A DNA stretch of 47,021 nt, from contig JAMPGV010000013.1 of assembly GCA_023663735.1 (NCBI GenBank), positions 1 to 47,021 of the forward strand, read 5' to 3'. The stretch comes from Muribaculum sp. (GTDB taxonomy: Bacteria > Bacillota > Clostridia > Lachnospirales > Lachnospiraceae). Shown one piece after another: positions 23,560 to 33,865 of this stretch. Every line of letters begins with the position of its first letter. The first letter of the stretch is position 1. Position numbers and translations under genes: made by a program. The notes under the pieces were generated by a model, which was given only the letters and a program-made list of their open reading frames with translations, made no database searches and was not told the origin of the DNA.

Positions 23560-25989
23560 ATGAACACATCCCTGTCATGGATTAAAGCATATGTTCCCGA
23601 TCTAAACTGTACCGATCAGGAGTACCGGGACGCCATGACCCTCACCGGAACCAAGGTGGAAGGGTTTGAGAGAAGAGACAAGAATCTGGAGAAAATTGTA
23701 GTGGGGCAGATCAAGCGGATTGAGCCGCATCCCGATGCGGATAAGCTTATTGTCTGTCAGGTGGACGTGGGTGCGGAGACGCTTCAGATCGTCACCGGAG
23801 CGCCCAATGTAAAGGAGGGGGACAAGGTTCCCGTGGTACTCGACGGCGGCAAGGTGGCAGGCGGCCACGACGGCGGCCCGCTTCCGGAGGACGGCATCCG
23901 CATCAAGGCGGGAAAGCTGCGGGGCGTGGAGTCCAACGGCATGATGTGTTCCATCGAGGAGCTGGGTTCCGACAGAAATATGTATCCCGATGCGCCGGAG
24001 GAAGGAATTTATATTTTCAAACCCGATGCGGAGATTGGGGCCGATGCGGTGGAGCTTTTGGGACTTCACGACACGGTTTTCGAGTATGAAATCACCAGTA
24101 ATCGTGTAGACTGTTATAGTGTGCTGGGGATTGCCAGAGAGGCGGCGGCCACGTTCCAAAAGCCTTTTTACCCTCCCGAGGAGAAGACGGCAGGAGACGG
24201 TGAAGAGGTGAAGGATTATGTCTCCGTGGAAGTTCTCGATGCCGATCTGTGTCCCCGTTACTGCGCGCGGGTGTGCAAAAACATCAAAATCGGCCCTTCG
24301 CCGGAGTGGATGCAGAGGAGACTGGCGTCCAGCGGCATTCGCCCCATCAATAATCTGGTGGACATCACCAACTATGTGATGGAAGAGTACGGACAGCCCA
24401 TGCACGCCTTCGATCTGGACACCGTGGCGGGACACAAGATCATTGTGCGCCGGGCGAAAGACGGTGAGGAGTTCCAGACGCTGGACGGCCAGATGAGAAA
24501 ACTGGACGGCGAGGTGCTGATGATCTGCGACGCAGAGAAGGAAATCGGCATTGCCGGCATCATGGGCGGTGAGAATTCCAAGATTACGGACGAGGTAAAG
24601 AACGTGTTGTTCGAGGCGGCGGTGTTCAACGGAGCCAACATCCGCAAATCCGCCAAGCGGCTGGGACTGCGGACGGATGCTTCCGGCAAGTTCGAGAAGG
24701 GACTGGAGGCGCGCAATGCCGAGGCGGCGATCAACCGTGCCTGTGAGTTGATCGAGGAGCTGGGCTGCGGCGAGGTGGTGAGCGGCATGGTGGATGTGAA
24801 GAAGGAGCTTGCGCCGCTCCGCATTCTGCCTTTCGAGCCGGAGAAGTACAATAAGCTGTTGGGAACCGACATTTCCGAGGAGGATATGTTTCGGATGTTC
24901 GAGCGTCTGGGGATTCGGGTGATCGCAAACGGCAGCGGCGGCAAATCCTTGGAGATTCCGTCATTCCGTCAGGATTTAGTCGGAATGGCGGACGTTGCGG
25001 AGGAAGTGGCTAGATTCTACGGGTATGACAAGATTCCCACCACGCTGCCCAGCGGCGAGTCCACCAACGGGAAGCTGTCTTTTAAACTGCGCATCGAGCA
25101 GAAAGCCAGAGACATTGCCGAGTACAGCGGATTTTTTCAGGGGATGTGCTATTCCTTTGAAAGTCCCAAGGTGTTCGACAAACTGCTTCTGCCTGCGGAG
25201 GACAGTCTGCGGCGGACGGTGACGATCGCCAATCCGCTGGGGGAGGATTTCTCGGTGATGAGAACGATTTCCCTGAACGGAATGCTCACAAGCCTTGCGT
25301 CCAATTATAACAGGCGGAACAAAAACGTAAGATTGTATGAGCTGGGAAATATTTATCTGCCGAAGGCTCTGCCCGTGACGGAGCTGCCGGACGAGAGAAT
25401 GCAGTTTACACTGGGATTCTACGGGGACGGGGATTTCTTCACGATGAAAGGCGTGGTGGAGGAATTCTTGGAGAGCATCGGTATGCGGGAGAGAAAGGAA
25501 TACAACCCCGGCGCAGGGAAACCGTTCCTGCATCCGGGGAGACAGGCGGTTGTCAGCTACCGGGGAGAGGAGCTGGGATTTCTGGGAGAGGTGCATCCGG
25601 AGGTCTGCGACAATTACGACATCGGAACCAGAGTGTATGTGGCGGTTCTGGATCTGCCCAAGATTCTGCCCTTTGCCACGTTTGACCGCAAATATGAGGG
25701 CATCGCAAAGTTCCCTGCGGTGAGCCGCGATATCAGCATGGTGGTTCCCAAGAATGTGCTGGTGGGACAGATTGAGCAGATGATCGTACAGCGGGGCGGG
25801 AAACTGCTCGAGAGCTATTCGCTGTTCGACGTCTATGAGGGCAGCCAGATCAAGGAAGGCTACAAATCCGTGGCTTATTCCGTCACGTTCCGGGCCAAGG
25901 ACAAAACCTTGGAGGAGGCGGATGTGAGCGGCGCCATGAAGAAGATTTTGAACGGTCTGGAGCAGATGGGAATTGAGCTGAGACAGTGA
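23560..25989 (+). CDS. pheT: Phenylalanyl-tRNA synthetase beta subunit
   Basis: A protein of 809 residues. In order it has an N-terminal EMAP-II-like tRNA-binding domain (about 40-150), the B3/B4 editing domain that removes Tyr from tRNA-Phe, the B5 domain, a catalytically inactive class II-like core, and a C-terminal ferredoxin-fold anticodon-binding domain (FPAVSRDISMVVPKNVLV onward). The ATG at 23560 follows AGAAAGGAAG and matches the usual MNTSLSWIKAYV start; the upstream extension lacks family similarity. It lies 87 bases after pheS in the same operon. Confidence 0.96.
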   Translation: MNTSLSWIKAYVPDLNCTDQEYRDAMTLTGTKVEGFERRDKNLEKIVVGQIKRIEPHPDADKLIVCQVDVGAETLQIVTGAPNVKEGDKVPVVLDGGKVAGGHDGGPLPEDGIRIKAGKLRGVESNGMMCSIEELGSDRNMYPDAPEEGIYIFKPDAEIGADAVELLGLHDTVFEYEITSNRVDCYSVLGIAREAAATFQKPFYPPEEKTAGDGEEVKDYVSVEVLDADLCPRYCARVCKNIKIGPSPEWMQRRLASSGIRPINNLVDITNYVMEEYGQPMHAFDLDTVAGHKIIVRRAKDGEEFQTLDGQMRKLDGEVLMICDAEKEIGIAGIMGGENSKITDEVKNVLFEAAVFNGANIRKSAKRLGLRTDASGKFEKGLEARNAEAAINRACELIEELGCGEVVSGMVDVKKELAPLRILPFEPEKYNKLLGTDISEEDMFRMFERLGIRVIANGSGGKSLEIPSFRQDLVGMADVAEEVARFYGYDKIPTTLPSGESTNGKLSFKLRIEQKARDIAEYSGFFQGMCYSFESPKVFDKLLLPAEDSLRRTVTIANPLGEDFSVMRTISLNGMLTSLASNYNRRNKNVRLYELGNIYLPKALPVTELPDERMQFTLGFYGDGDFFTMKGVVEEFLESIGMRERKEYNPGAGKPFLHPGRQAVVSYRGEELGFLGEVHPEVCDNYDIGTRVYVAVLDLPKILPFATFDRKYEGIAKFPAVSRDISMVVPKNVLVGQIEQMIVQRGGKLLESYSLFDVYEGSQIKEGYKSVAYSVTFRAKDKTLEEADVSGAMKKILNGLEQMGIELRQ

Positions 25990-26075
25990 CAAGGCGGCCG
26001 GACGGCGGGCCGCTTTGGGACGAGGCAGCCAGTAAGCGGCGGTTTGTAAATTTGGGAAAGGATCGGGTGATCGAA

Positions 26076-27524
26076 ATGGAGAAAAAGAATACATGGGAGA
26101 CCTATGACGCCAAGGATGTAAAGAAACTGGAGAAGCTCTGCGCGGAGTACCGGGAATTTCTGGACAATGGCAAGACCGAGCGGGAGTGTGTGGACAATAT
26201 CGTAAACATTGCAGAGAAAGCGGGCTATCGGGAGCTTTCCGTCCTGTCCGAAAACGGCGCGGCATTAAAGCCCGGCGACAAAGTCTACAGCGTGTGGATG
26301 AACAAGTCCATCATCCTGTTTCAGCTCGGACAGCGTCCCTTGAGCGGGGGCATGAACATTCTGGGCGCGCATATCGACAGCCCCAGACTGGATGTGAAGC
26401 AGAATCCTTTGTACGAGGACGGCGGATTTGCCTATCTGGACACCCATTATTACGGCGGCGTGAAGAAATACCAATGGGTGACGATTCCGCTGGCAATCCA
26501 CGGCGTGGTGGTAAAAAAGGACGGAACCACCGTGGAGCTGAACGTGGGAGAGAACGAGGACGATCCGGTATTTTTTGTGTCGGATCTCTTGATTCATCTG
26601 TCGCAGGAACAGCTGGAGAAGAAAGCGGCCAAGGTGATCGAGGGGGAGGCGCTGGACATCATTGTCGGCAACAAACCGCTTGTGATCGACAAAAAGACGG
26701 AGAAAAAAGCAGATAAGCAGTCCCAAAAGGATGAGGAAAAGGCGGCGAAGGACGCCGTGAAAGAAGGCATTCTGCGCATTCTGAAAGAGCAATACGATAT
26801 GGAGGAGGAAGATTTTATCTCCGCGGAGCTGGAAGTGGTGCCTGCGGGCAAAGCCAGAGAGGCGGGGTTTGACCGCAGCATGATTCTGGCCTATGGGCAG
26901 GACGACAGAGTCTGCGCTTTCACATCCTTAAAGGCCATGCTGGACATGCCGCAGACGGAGCGGACGCTCTGCTGTATTTTGGTGGACAAGGAAGAGATCG
27001 GTTCCGTGGGCGCAACTGGGATGCAGTCTAGGTTTTTTGAGAATGCGGTGGCGGAGCTGATGAGCCTTGCGGGCGATTACAGCGAGCTTGCCCTGCGCAG
27101 GTGTCTGGCACACAGCTGTATGCTGTCCTCCGATGTGAGCAGCGCCTACGATCCGTCCTATGCGTCCAGTTTTGACAAGAAGAACGTGGCGTATCTGGGC
27201 GGCGGGATGGTGTTCAACAAATTTACGGGTTCCAGAGGCAAATCCGGTTCCAATGACGCCAATGCGGAGTATATCGCCCATATCCGGGAAATTTTTGCCA
27301 AAGAAAAGATCAATTTCCAGACGGCGGAGCTGGGGAAAGTGGATCTGGGCGGCGGCGGCACCATCGCCTATATTCTGGCTCTTTACGGAATGAATGTGAT
27401 CGACAGCGGCGTGGCGGTGCTGAACATGCACGCGCCCTGGGAGGCTACCAGCAAGGCGGATGTGTATGAGACCTACAGGGGCTATAAGGCGTTTGCGGCG
27501 GGGGCGGATGACGGAAAGATTTGA
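26076..27524 (+). CDS. M18 family aminopeptidase
   Basis: A protein of 482 residues, a tetrahedral-type di-zinc aminopeptidase related to aspartyl aminopeptidase. Zinc and catalytic segments are visible: [19 protein letters not shown] (His, Asp), [17 protein letters not shown] (bridging Asp), [14 protein letters not shown] (Glu pair) and the final [18 protein letters not shown] (His). A Lys-rich insert ([20 protein letters not shown]) lies in the lid region. The ATG at 26076 is far from its AAAGGAT site; a GTG at 26067 sits closer and is an alternative. It follows pheT by about 90 bases and its end overlaps the region upstream of queA. Confidence 0.9.
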   Translation: MEKKNTWETYDAKDVKKLEKLCAEYREFLDNGKTERECVDNIVNIAEKAGYRELSVLSENGAALKPGDKVYSVWMNKSIILFQLGQRPLSGGMNILGAHIDSPRLDVKQNPLYEDGGFAYLDTHYYGGVKKYQWVTIPLAIHGVVVKKDGTTVELNVGENEDDPVFFVSDLLIHLSQEQLEKKAAKVIEGEALDIIVGNKPLVIDKKTEKKADKQSQKDEEKAAKDAVKEGILRILKEQYDMEEEDFISAELEVVPAGKAREAGFDRSMILAYGQDDRVCAFTSLKAMLDMPQTERTLCCILVDKEEIGSVGATGMQSRFFENAVAELMSLAGDYSELALRRCLAHSCMLSSDVSSAYDPSYASSFDKKNVAYLGGGMVFNKFTGSRGKSGSNDANAEYIAHIREIFAKEKINFQTAELGKVDLGGGGTIAYILALYGMNVIDSGVAVLNMHAPWEATSKADVYETYRGYKAFAAGADDGKI

Positions 27525-27580
27525 GTGCGGCGGAAGGCGCAATGCGGAGACGGCGGCATGGGGCAGGTGCGGGGGCAGGT

Positions 27581-28636
27581 ATGGAATCAAATATGCAATC
27601 AGGTACAGAATTGAAAAAATCGGATTTTTATTTTGAACTGCCCGAGGAACTGATCGCGCAGGATCCCCTTGCGGATCGCTCCGCTTCCAGACTTCTGGTG
27701 CTGGACAAGGCGACGGGGGAGGTGTCTCACCGTGTATTCCGGGAGATCAAAGAGTATCTAAATCCCGGGGACTGTCTGGTACTCAACGACACCAAGGTGA
27801 TTCCGGCGAGACTCTTGGGCGAGCGGAAGGGAACCGGCGCGCATGTAGAAGTGCTTTTGTTAAAACGGCGGGGGGCGGACGTGTGGGAGACGCTGGTGAA
27901 ACCCGGCAGGAAATGCAGACCCGGCGCTCAGTTGGTTTTTGGCGGCGGACTGCTTCGGGCAGAGGTGCTTGAGACCGTGGAGGAGGGAAATCGTCTGATC
28001 CGTTTTGCGTATGACGGGATTTTCGAGGAAGTGCTGGATCGGCTGGGGGAGATGCCCCTGCCGCCCTACATAACCCACAAACTGCAGGACAGAAACCGTT
28101 ACCAGACGGTCTATGCGCGGTATGAGGGATCGGCGGCGGCTCCCACGGCGGGGCTTCATTTTACGAGGGAGCTGCTGGAGGAGATCGAGGAGCGGGGAGT
28201 CCACATCGTCTATGTGACGCTGCATGTGGGGCTGGGGACATTCCGCCCGGTGAAAGAAGAAAACGTGCTGGATCACCATATGCACTCCGAATATTATCAA
28301 GTGACGGAAGCGGCGGCAGAGCGGATCAACCGCGTCAAGGCGGAGGGCGGCAGGATCGTGTGCGTGGGAACTACCAGCTGCCGCACGGTGGAGAGCGCGG
28401 CGGATGAGACGGGCCGCGTGATTCCCGGCTGCGGCGACACGGAGATCTTCATCTATCCGGGGTATCGCTTTAAAGTGCTGGATGCGCTGATCACCAATTT
28501 TCATCTGCCGGAATCCACGCTGGTCATGCTGGTGTCCGCACTGGCGGGCAGAGAGCGGGTGCTGGCGGCCTATGAGGAGGCTGTCCGGGAGCGGTATCGG
28601 TTTTTCAGTTTTGGGGATGCCATGTTTGTGTGTTAA
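27581..28636 (+). CDS. queA: tRNA preQ1(34) ribosyltransferase-isomerase
   Basis: A protein of 351 residues that moves the ribosyl part of S-adenosylmethionine onto 7-aminomethyl-7-deazaguanine in tRNA, making epoxyqueuosine. Clear family segments are [84 protein letters not shown] and [20 protein letters not shown]. The start is uncertain: the ATG at 27581 has GGGGGCAGGT upstream; ATG 27593 is possible. The open frame extends back into the end of the aminopeptidase gene. The partner tgt is not seen in the window. Confidence 0.95.
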   Translation: MESNMQSGTELKKSDFYFELPEELIAQDPLADRSASRLLVLDKATGEVSHRVFREIKEYLNPGDCLVLNDTKVIPARLLGERKGTGAHVEVLLLKRRGADVWETLVKPGRKCRPGAQLVFGGGLLRAEVLETVEEGNRLIRFAYDGIFEEVLDRLGEMPLPPYITHKLQDRNRYQTVYARYEGSAAAPTAGLHFTRELLEEIEERGVHIVYVTLHVGLGTFRPVKEENVLDHHMHSEYYQVTEAAAERINRVKAEGGRIVCVGTTSCRTVESAADETGRVIPGCGDTEIFIYPGYRFKVLDALITNFHLPESTLVMLVSALAGRERVLAAYEEAVRERYRFFSFGDAMFVC

Positions 28637-28692
28637 ACGAGTGGCGCGGAGACAGCGATGCAGACATTCCGTCCTTCCGGATTGAGAAAACC

Positions 28693-28721
28693 TTGCGGAT
28701 TTGCCCTCCGGATGTTATACT
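28693..28721 (+). promoter_or_regulatory. Promoter of the PilZ gene
   Basis: TTGCGG (28693-28698), a 17-base spacer, then TATACT (28716-28721). The transcript would begin near 28728, which rules out upstream starts and supports the ATG at 28782. Confidence 0.55.
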
Positions 28722-28781
28722 GATAACATGGCCGTATCGGTCACGAAGGTAAAGGCGGGTATCGCAGAAAGGGTTGCGCAT

Positions 28782-29114
28782 ATGGAAGAGAGAAGAAGGA
28801 ACAAAAGAACGGCGATGGAGTCCAAACTCTTGATGAAGCGTCTGGACGGAGGGGAACACACGGAGGTAGCCATCGACATTGTGGACGTGTCCAAGCGGGG
28901 GATCGGCTTTACCGCCGATTGTCTTTTGGAGGTCGGGCAGGTTTACGAGTCCTATCTCACGATCTGGACCAAAGAGGTGCTTCATGCGTTTCTGCGCATT
29001 GTGCGCATAGAATTAAAAGAAACCGAGTATGTATACGGCGCGACGTTTATCGGTATGCCGGAGACCGAAGCTAACAGGATTGAGGTCTATCAGTCCTTTC
29101 ATGAGGGCGAGTAA
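28782..29114 (+). CDS. Single-domain PilZ protein (c-di-GMP sensor)
   Basis: A protein of 110 residues. The two c-di-GMP-binding motifs of PilZ are present: the Arg-rich RRRNKR near the N-terminus (RxxxR) and DVSKRGIGF ([D/N]xSxxG). A beta-barrel pattern follows through VLHAFLRIVRIELKETEY and YGATFIGM. There is no other domain or membrane segment. It would act as a free cytoplasmic adaptor reading cyclic di-GMP; its target is unknown. The ATG at 28782 follows AGAAAGGG by eight bases. It converges on tyrA with 26 bases between stops. Confidence 0.82.
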   Translation: MEERRRNKRTAMESKLLMKRLDGGEHTEVAIDIVDVSKRGIGFTADCLLEVGQVYESYLTIWTKEVLHAFLRIVRIELKETEYVYGATFIGMPETEANRIEVYQSFHEGE

Positions 29115-29140
29115 AGAACCGAAAACGGACGGGGCAGGGG

Positions 29141-30241
29141 CTATTTTCTGGTGTAGACGGTATAGCCTTTTGCCCCTAAGATTTCTTTTGCTTTTTCGAT
29201 GGAGCGTTCTTCGTAAAATTCTATTTTCAGCACACCGTTTTCCGTCTCGCGGTTGTGTACGATCCCAATGTTTTTAATGCTGATCTGGTGCAGAGCCAGA
29301 ATCGTGGCGATCGCTGCCAGCGCCCCCGGTTCGTCCGCGATGTCGATGGTCACTGTGTAGGAGCTTTTGATCGGGCCGCTGGGGGTATTGATAAAGCCGT
29401 CCCGGTAGATTCTCGCACTGTCAAACAGCTCGTACAGCGCAGGTGCGTCGCCCTTGTGAAGCTCCTCCCGGACGGCCGACAGGGATTGGATATAGCGATC
29501 CAGAAGGGAGGAGATGTTTTCCGTGTTGGTCAGACAGATCTGCTGCCACATTTGGGCGGAGGAGGACGCGATGCGGGTGATATCCTTAAAGCCGCCCGCG
29601 GCCACCATCTTCATGGCGCCGTCCTCGGCGTCGCTGTCGCGCACCAGATTGACTAACGCCGCCGCGATCACATGGGGCAGATGGCTGACGGCCGCCGTAA
29701 TATAGTCGTGCCGCGCATAATCCAGAACCAGCGGAATGGCGCCGAGCGTCTGCACGAGGCTGCGGAAGGCGTCCAGCTTTGCGGCCGGAACGGAGGGAGT
29801 GGGGGTGAGGATATAGTAAGCGTTCTCCAGCAGGAGCGCCTTGGAGTTCACATAGCCCACCCGCTCGCTTCCGGCCATGGGATGTCCGCCGATGAACCGG
29901 GATTCCAGTCCCATGGCGCGGACGGTCTCATGAATGCCTGTCTTGACGCTGCCCACATCCGTGATCAGGCAGTCCTGCGGGAGGATGTCTTTCACGGCGG
30001 CGAGCGTCTCTGTATTTTTTTGGACGGGGGCGCATAAGAATAGGTAGTCGCAGGATGAGAACCGCTCGTCGATGCCGGAGAGCGCCACGTCGGCTACGCC
30101 GTCGGAGCGCGCCGCCTGCAGCGCCGCATCGTTGATATCGTATGCGATGATCGTGGAGTCTGGAAGTTTCTCCCGGATGGCTCTTGCGATGGAGCCGCCG
30201 ATGAGTCCCAGACCGATGAAGCCGAATGTCTGTCCGTTCAT
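29141..30241 (-). CDS. tyrA: Prephenate dehydrogenase with ACT domain
   Basis: A protein of 366 residues that oxidises and decarboxylates prephenate to 4-hydroxyphenylpyruvate in tyrosine synthesis. The NAD-binding loop is GFIGLGLIGGS (residues 6-16), and the catalytic region includes TDVGSVKTGI and GGHPMAGSERVG. The C-terminal ACT domain (YTVTIDIADEPGALAAIATI onward) is the usual site of Tyr feedback. The ATG at 30241 follows AAAGAGGATATCTATT. The gene stands alone on the minus strand. A palindromic MITE-like element sits directly behind its ribosome site, so its leader is unusual. Confidence 0.94.
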   Translation of the reverse strand: MNGQTFGFIGLGLIGGSIARAIREKLPDSTIIAYDINDAALQAARSDGVADVALSGIDERFSSCDYLFLCAPVQKNTETLAAVKDILPQDCLITDVGSVKTGIHETVRAMGLESRFIGGHPMAGSERVGYVNSKALLLENAYYILTPTPSVPAAKLDAFRSLVQTLGAIPLVLDYARHDYITAAVSHLPHVIAAALVNLVRDSDAEDGAMKMVAAGGFKDITRIASSSAQMWQQICLTNTENISSLLDRYIQSLSAVREELHKGDAPALYELFDSARIYRDGFINTPSGPIKSSYTVTIDIADEPGALAAIATILALHQISIKNIGIVHNRETENGVLKIEFYEERSIEKAKEILGAKGYTVYTRK

Positions 30242-30259
30242 AATAGATATCCTCTTTCT

Positions 30260-30466
30260 TAGGCGTTTGCGAAACGATATTTTCTGGAATCCGAATTGTG
30301 CAGATTGTATATTCATAAGCAGACCCTAGCGAACCGTTGGCACTTAGGCGCTGTATTTTAGCGACTTATGTGCCGCTACGGTGAGGTCGGAGCGCAAGCG
30401 TGTCTGCGTTGAATGTGCAATTTGCACAATGACCCTCTGCGAAATGTATCGTTTCGCAATCGCCTA
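30260..30466. mobile_element. Palindromic MITE-like element in the tyrA leader
   Basis: An element of about 207 bp. Its ends are 20-bp terminal inverted repeats: TAGGCGTTTGCGAAACGATA (30260-30279), matched by TAGGCGATTGCGAAACGATA read on the minus strand from 30466 to 30447 (one mismatch). The inner sequence continues as an imperfect palindrome: ATTGTGCA and GCAGAC segments on the left have partners on the right, and ACCGT/ACGGT, GGCAC/GTGCC and CGCT/AGCG close around GTATTTT. It is flanked by the direct repeat ATCCTCTTTCT (30249-30259 and 30470-30480), as left by target duplication. It has no open frame. This is the layout of a non-autonomous transposable element; the parent transposase is unknown. 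Confidence 0.65.
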
Positions 30467-30538
30467 TAAATCCTCTTTCTGTCGTCCGCACTTCGTTCAT
30501 CAGTGACTAGGCGGCTGCGCGTATTTTGTACCAAAGAC

Positions 30539-30567
30539 ACTATACCACTTTAAAGCACGAAAATCAA
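30539..30567 (-). promoter_or_regulatory. Promoter of tyrA, upstream of the MITE
   Basis: On the minus strand TTGATT (30562-30567), a 17-base spacer, then TATAGT (30539-30544) with a TGG extension. The transcript would carry the whole palindromic element in a leader of about 290 bases before tyrA. Confidence 0.6.
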
Positions 30568-30660
30568 CCGCTATTTGGAACGCTTTTGCGCACATTGCGG
30601 AGAAAAGAAGGCAAAGAGGTGTGAATACAAGATAAATTAGACAAAATCGACGATAATTAC

Positions 30661-30689
30661 TTGTAATTTGCCTAAAAATTTAGTAAAAT
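30661..30689 (+). promoter_or_regulatory. Promoter of the EF-G paralogue
   Basis: TTGTAA (30661-30666), a 17-base spacer, then TAAAAT (30684-30689), about 75 bases upstream of the start at 30765. It is divergent from the tyrA promoter. Confidence 0.55.
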
Positions 30690-30764
30690 GAACTATGGGA
30701 TTTGGAAAATCGGTTGTCAAAATTGGAAAAATTCCTAATAAGCTGGAAAATTGGAGGACAACGC

Positions 30765-32858
30765 ATGAAAGTTTACACAACTGACAAGATTCGTAATGTA
30801 GTATTGCTCGGGCATGGCGGCAGCGGCAAGACCAGTCTGGTGGAGTCCATGGCGTATCTGTCCGGTATTACTTCACGCATGGGCAAGGTTGCCGACGGAA
30901 ATACCGTGAGCGACTATGGCAAGGAAGAGCAGAAACGCCAGTTTTCGATTAACACCTCCGTTGTTCCCATCGAATGGGACGGTTATAAGATCAATGTGAT
31001 AGACGCCCCCGGGTATTTTGATTTTGTGGGCGAGGTTGAGGAGGCGGTCAGCGCGGCCGGAGCCGCGATCATCGTGGTGAACGGCAAATCCGGCGTTGAG
31101 GTGGGTACCCAGAAAGCGTGGGAGCTGTGTGAAAAATATAAACTGCCCAGACTGATCTATGTCTCCAACATGGACGTGGACAATGCATCTTTCCGTCAGG
31201 TGGTGGCGGATATGACGGAACTCTACGGCAAGAAGCTGGCTCCGTTCCATCTGCCCATCCGCGAGGACGAGAAATTTGTGGGATACATTAATGTGATCAC
31301 CGAGACCGGCAACCGCTGGCAGGGCAAGGAAGTGGTTCCCTGTGAGGTGCCGGAGTACAATAAGGCCAATCTGCAGCTCTGCCGCGACACGCTGATGGAG
31401 GCGGTGGCGGAGACCAGCGAAGATCTGATGGAGCGGTATTTTAACGGGGAGACCTTCTCCGAGGCAGAGATCCGCGCGGCGATGCGTACCAATGTGTGCG
31501 ACGGAACCATCGTTCCGATGACCATGGGTTCCAACACGCTCTGTCAGGGTGTTTACACGCTGCTCGACGACATTGTCAAGTACATGCCCAGCCCCGAGAA
31601 CCGGGAGATTGCGGGTATCAATATGAAGACCAACGAGATTTACCATGCGGATTACGACTTTTCCAAGGCGAAATCCGCCTATATCTGGAAGACGCTGGTG
31701 GATCCGTTTATCGGAAAATATTCCTTGATAAAGGTCAATTCCGGCGTGTTGAAGACGGACGACCTGCTCTACAACGTGGATAAGGACGTGGAGGAGAAAA
31801 TCGGCAAACTCTATGTGCTGCAGGGGAACAAGCCGCTGGAGGTGCCGGAGCTTCACGCGGGGGACATCGGCGCGCTGGCGAAGCTCACCGGAGCCCGCAC
31901 GGGCAACAGCCTCTCCACCAAAGCGACCACAATCAAGTACGGGCAGTTTGAGATTTCCACGCCTTATACTTATATGCGCTATAAGCCCAAGAATAAGGCC
32001 GATGTAGATAAGATTTCACAGGCGCTGCAGAAGATGGGGCATGAGGATCTGACCCTGAAAGTGGTGAACGACTCCGAGAACCGCCAGATGCTGTTGTACG
32101 GTATGGGCGATCAGCATCTGGAGATTGTGGTGAGCAGGCTGCTGAACGAATACAAGGTGGAAGTGGAGCTGGCGACGCCGAAGATTGCCTACAAAGAGAC
32201 CATCAAGAAGACTTCCGATGTGGAGTATAAGTATAAGAAACAGTCCGGCGGACACGGGCAGTACGGCCATGTGAAAATGCGTTTTGCGCCCGCGGACGAT
32301 CTGGAGACGCCTTATGTGTTCGAGCAGGAGGTTGTGGGCGGCGCCGTGCCGAAGAATTTCTTCCCGGCAGTGGAAAAGGGCTTGCAGGATTCTGTGCAAA
32401 GAGGGCCTTTAGCCGCATATCCGGTTGTGGGTGTGAAGGCGGTACTCTATGACGGTTCCTATCATCCGGTGGACTCTTCCGAGCTGGCGTTTAAGATGGC
32501 CACCATTCAGGCGTTCAAGAAGGGTTTCATGGAGGCGCATCCCGTGCTGCTGGAGCCGATTGCATCCTTGAAGGTGACGGTTCCCGACGCTTATACGGGC
32601 GATATTATGGGAGATCTGAACAAGAGAAGGGGGCGCGTGCTGGGAATGAATCCGACGGCGGGCGGCAAGCAGGTGATCGAGGCGGATATCCCCATGAGCG
32701 GACTGTTCGGGTATTGTACGGATCTGAGATCCATGACCGGCGGACGGGGCGAGTATTCCTATGAATTCGCCCGTTACGAGCAGGCACCCTCGGATGTGCA
32801 GGAGAAAGAGGTGGCCGCGAGAGCCGCGCAGGTGGCGGAGAACAGCGTGGATGAATAG
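30765..32858 (+). CDS. Elongation factor G paralogue (EF-G2-like GTPase)
   Basis: A protein of 697 residues with all EF-G domains. The P-loop is GHGGSGKT (16-23) and switch II is D80-APGYFDF, where canonical EF-G has DTPGHVDF with the catalytic His. Switch I ([18 protein letters not shown]) also differs from the canonical ERGITI type. The G4 motif is S134-N-M-D137 instead of NKxD. The C-terminal domains IV and V are complete ([13 protein letters not shown] and [19 protein letters not shown]). The loss of the switch II His is typical of EF-G-like paralogues (EF-G2), which are thought to have little or no normal translocase activity. The ATG at 30765 follows GGAGG. The main fusA is not in this window. 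Confidence 0.9.
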   Translation: MKVYTTDKIRNVVLLGHGGSGKTSLVESMAYLSGITSRMGKVADGNTVSDYGKEEQKRQFSINTSVVPIEWDGYKINVIDAPGYFDFVGEVEEAVSAAGAAIIVVNGKSGVEVGTQKAWELCEKYKLPRLIYVSNMDVDNASFRQVVADMTELYGKKLAPFHLPIREDEKFVGYINVITETGNRWQGKEVVPCEVPEYNKANLQLCRDTLMEAVAETSEDLMERYFNGETFSEAEIRAAMRTNVCDGTIVPMTMGSNTLCQGVYTLLDDIVKYMPSPENREIAGINMKTNEIYHADYDFSKAKSAYIWKTLVDPFIGKYSLIKVNSGVLKTDDLLYNVDKDVEEKIGKLYVLQGNKPLEVPELHAGDIGALAKLTGARTGNSLSTKATTIKYGQFEISTPYTYMRYKPKNKADVDKISQALQKMGHEDLTLKVVNDSENRQMLLYGMGDQHLEIVVSRLLNEYKVEVELATPKIAYKETIKKTSDVEYKYKKQSGGHGQYGHVKMRFAPADDLETPYVFEQEVVGGAVPKNFFPAVEKGLQDSVQRGPLAAYPVVGVKAVLYDGSYHPVDSSELAFKMATIQAFKKGFMEAHPVLLEPIASLKVTVPDAYTGDIMGDLNKRRGRVLGMNPTAGGKQVIEADIPMSGLFGYCTDLRSMTGGRGEYSYEFARYEQAPSDVQEKEVAARAAQVAENSVDE

Positions 32859-32944
32859 GCACGGATTTCTGCGGATGGCCAGTCAAAATCGGGGCATTGT
32901 TCTACAAACAGATTGACAAAGCGGAGAAGGCGAGGAGAAACACA

Positions 32945-33727
32945 ATGAAAATTCAAGATTTCTGTGATATGAACAAATTCGAGGAAATTATGAACAACTG
33001 GGCCAGAAGTACCGGGCTGGCGACGGTTGCCGTGGGAGCGGACGGAGAGTACATCAGCGACTGCTATAATTTCACCGATTTTTGTATCAAGCTGACCAGA
33101 GGAAGTCAGGAAGGCTGCAGGCGCTGTGTGAAAAACGATCAGGAAGGCAAAGGGGTTTATGCCTGTCATGCGGGTCTGGTCGATTTCGGGATTCCCATCA
33201 CCTTGGATGACGGAACGGAGCTGGGAAGCATCATCGGCGGGCAGGTTCTCCCCGAGTCGCCGGATGAAGCGCGTTTCAGAAGCACGGCCAGAGAGCTGGG
33301 GATTGACGAGGACACCTATATTGAAGCCCTGCACAAGGTGAAGGTGAAGACGCGGGATGAGATCGAAGCTTCCGCCAATCTTCTGGGGGACGTGATCAAC
33401 ATGTTTGTGCGAACCAGCTATGTGACCTATGTCAGCAAAGATCTGATTGACAATCTGCGGAAAGGTATTCAGGTCGCCATGGACGAGATCGATTCCGCCA
33501 ATGCCAATGTCAAGAAAATCGCGGGTTTCAGCAGCAAACAGAGGATTCTGGCGCTGAATGCCTCCATCGAGGCGGCTCGAGCCGGAGATGCGGGCAAAGG
33601 CTTTGCGGTGGTGGCCAACGAAGTGCAGAAACTGGCGCAGGGCATGGACGGAGCCAGCACGGAGATCGTCACTTCCCTGAACAAGGCTGCCCAGACCATC
33701 CACAATCTGGATCAAGAGAGCCATTGA
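32945..33727 (+). CDS. Soluble PocR-domain methyl-accepting chemotaxis-type sensor
   Basis: A protein of 260 residues. The N-terminal PocR domain (about 5-165) binds small molecules in relatives; it has conserved C58-R-R-C61 and C74-H. A linker helix follows, then the hairpin tip of a chemoreceptor signalling domain ([20 protein letters not shown], then [11 protein letters not shown]). There is no membrane helix, and the signalling part is short, so methylation helices are few or absent. It probably signals to CheA/CheW from the cytoplasm, or uses the MCP fold for another partner. The ATG at 32945 follows GCGAGGAG. No che genes are nearby. Confidence 0.87.
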   Translation: MKIQDFCDMNKFEEIMNNWARSTGLATVAVGADGEYISDCYNFTDFCIKLTRGSQEGCRRCVKNDQEGKGVYACHAGLVDFGIPITLDDGTELGSIIGGQVLPESPDEARFRSTARELGIDEDTYIEALHKVKVKTRDEIEASANLLGDVINMFVRTSYVTYVSKDLIDNLRKGIQVAMDEIDSANANVKKIAGFSSKQRILALNASIEAARAGDAGKGFAVVANEVQKLAQGMDGASTEIVTSLNKAAQTIHNLDQESH

Positions 33728-33788
33728 TCAGAGCTGTGGAATTCCGTCAAAAGCGATAGAAGACGGTGGACGCCGATACTTGTGAAAA

Positions 33789-33809
33789 ATATCGCAATAA
33801 AAGCGATAT
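33789..33809. promoter_or_regulatory. Inverted repeat upstream of the lipoprotein gene
   Basis: ATATCGC (33789-33795) and GCGATAT (33803-33809) are perfect arms around AATAAAA. It lies between the PocR sensor gene and the lipoprotein gene and could be an operator or a small hairpin. Confidence 0.35.
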
Positions 33810-33865
33810 CTGCGGTATGACCAAGAAGGTGCCGCACAATAAAACCAAAGAAGGAGAAGAAGGTT

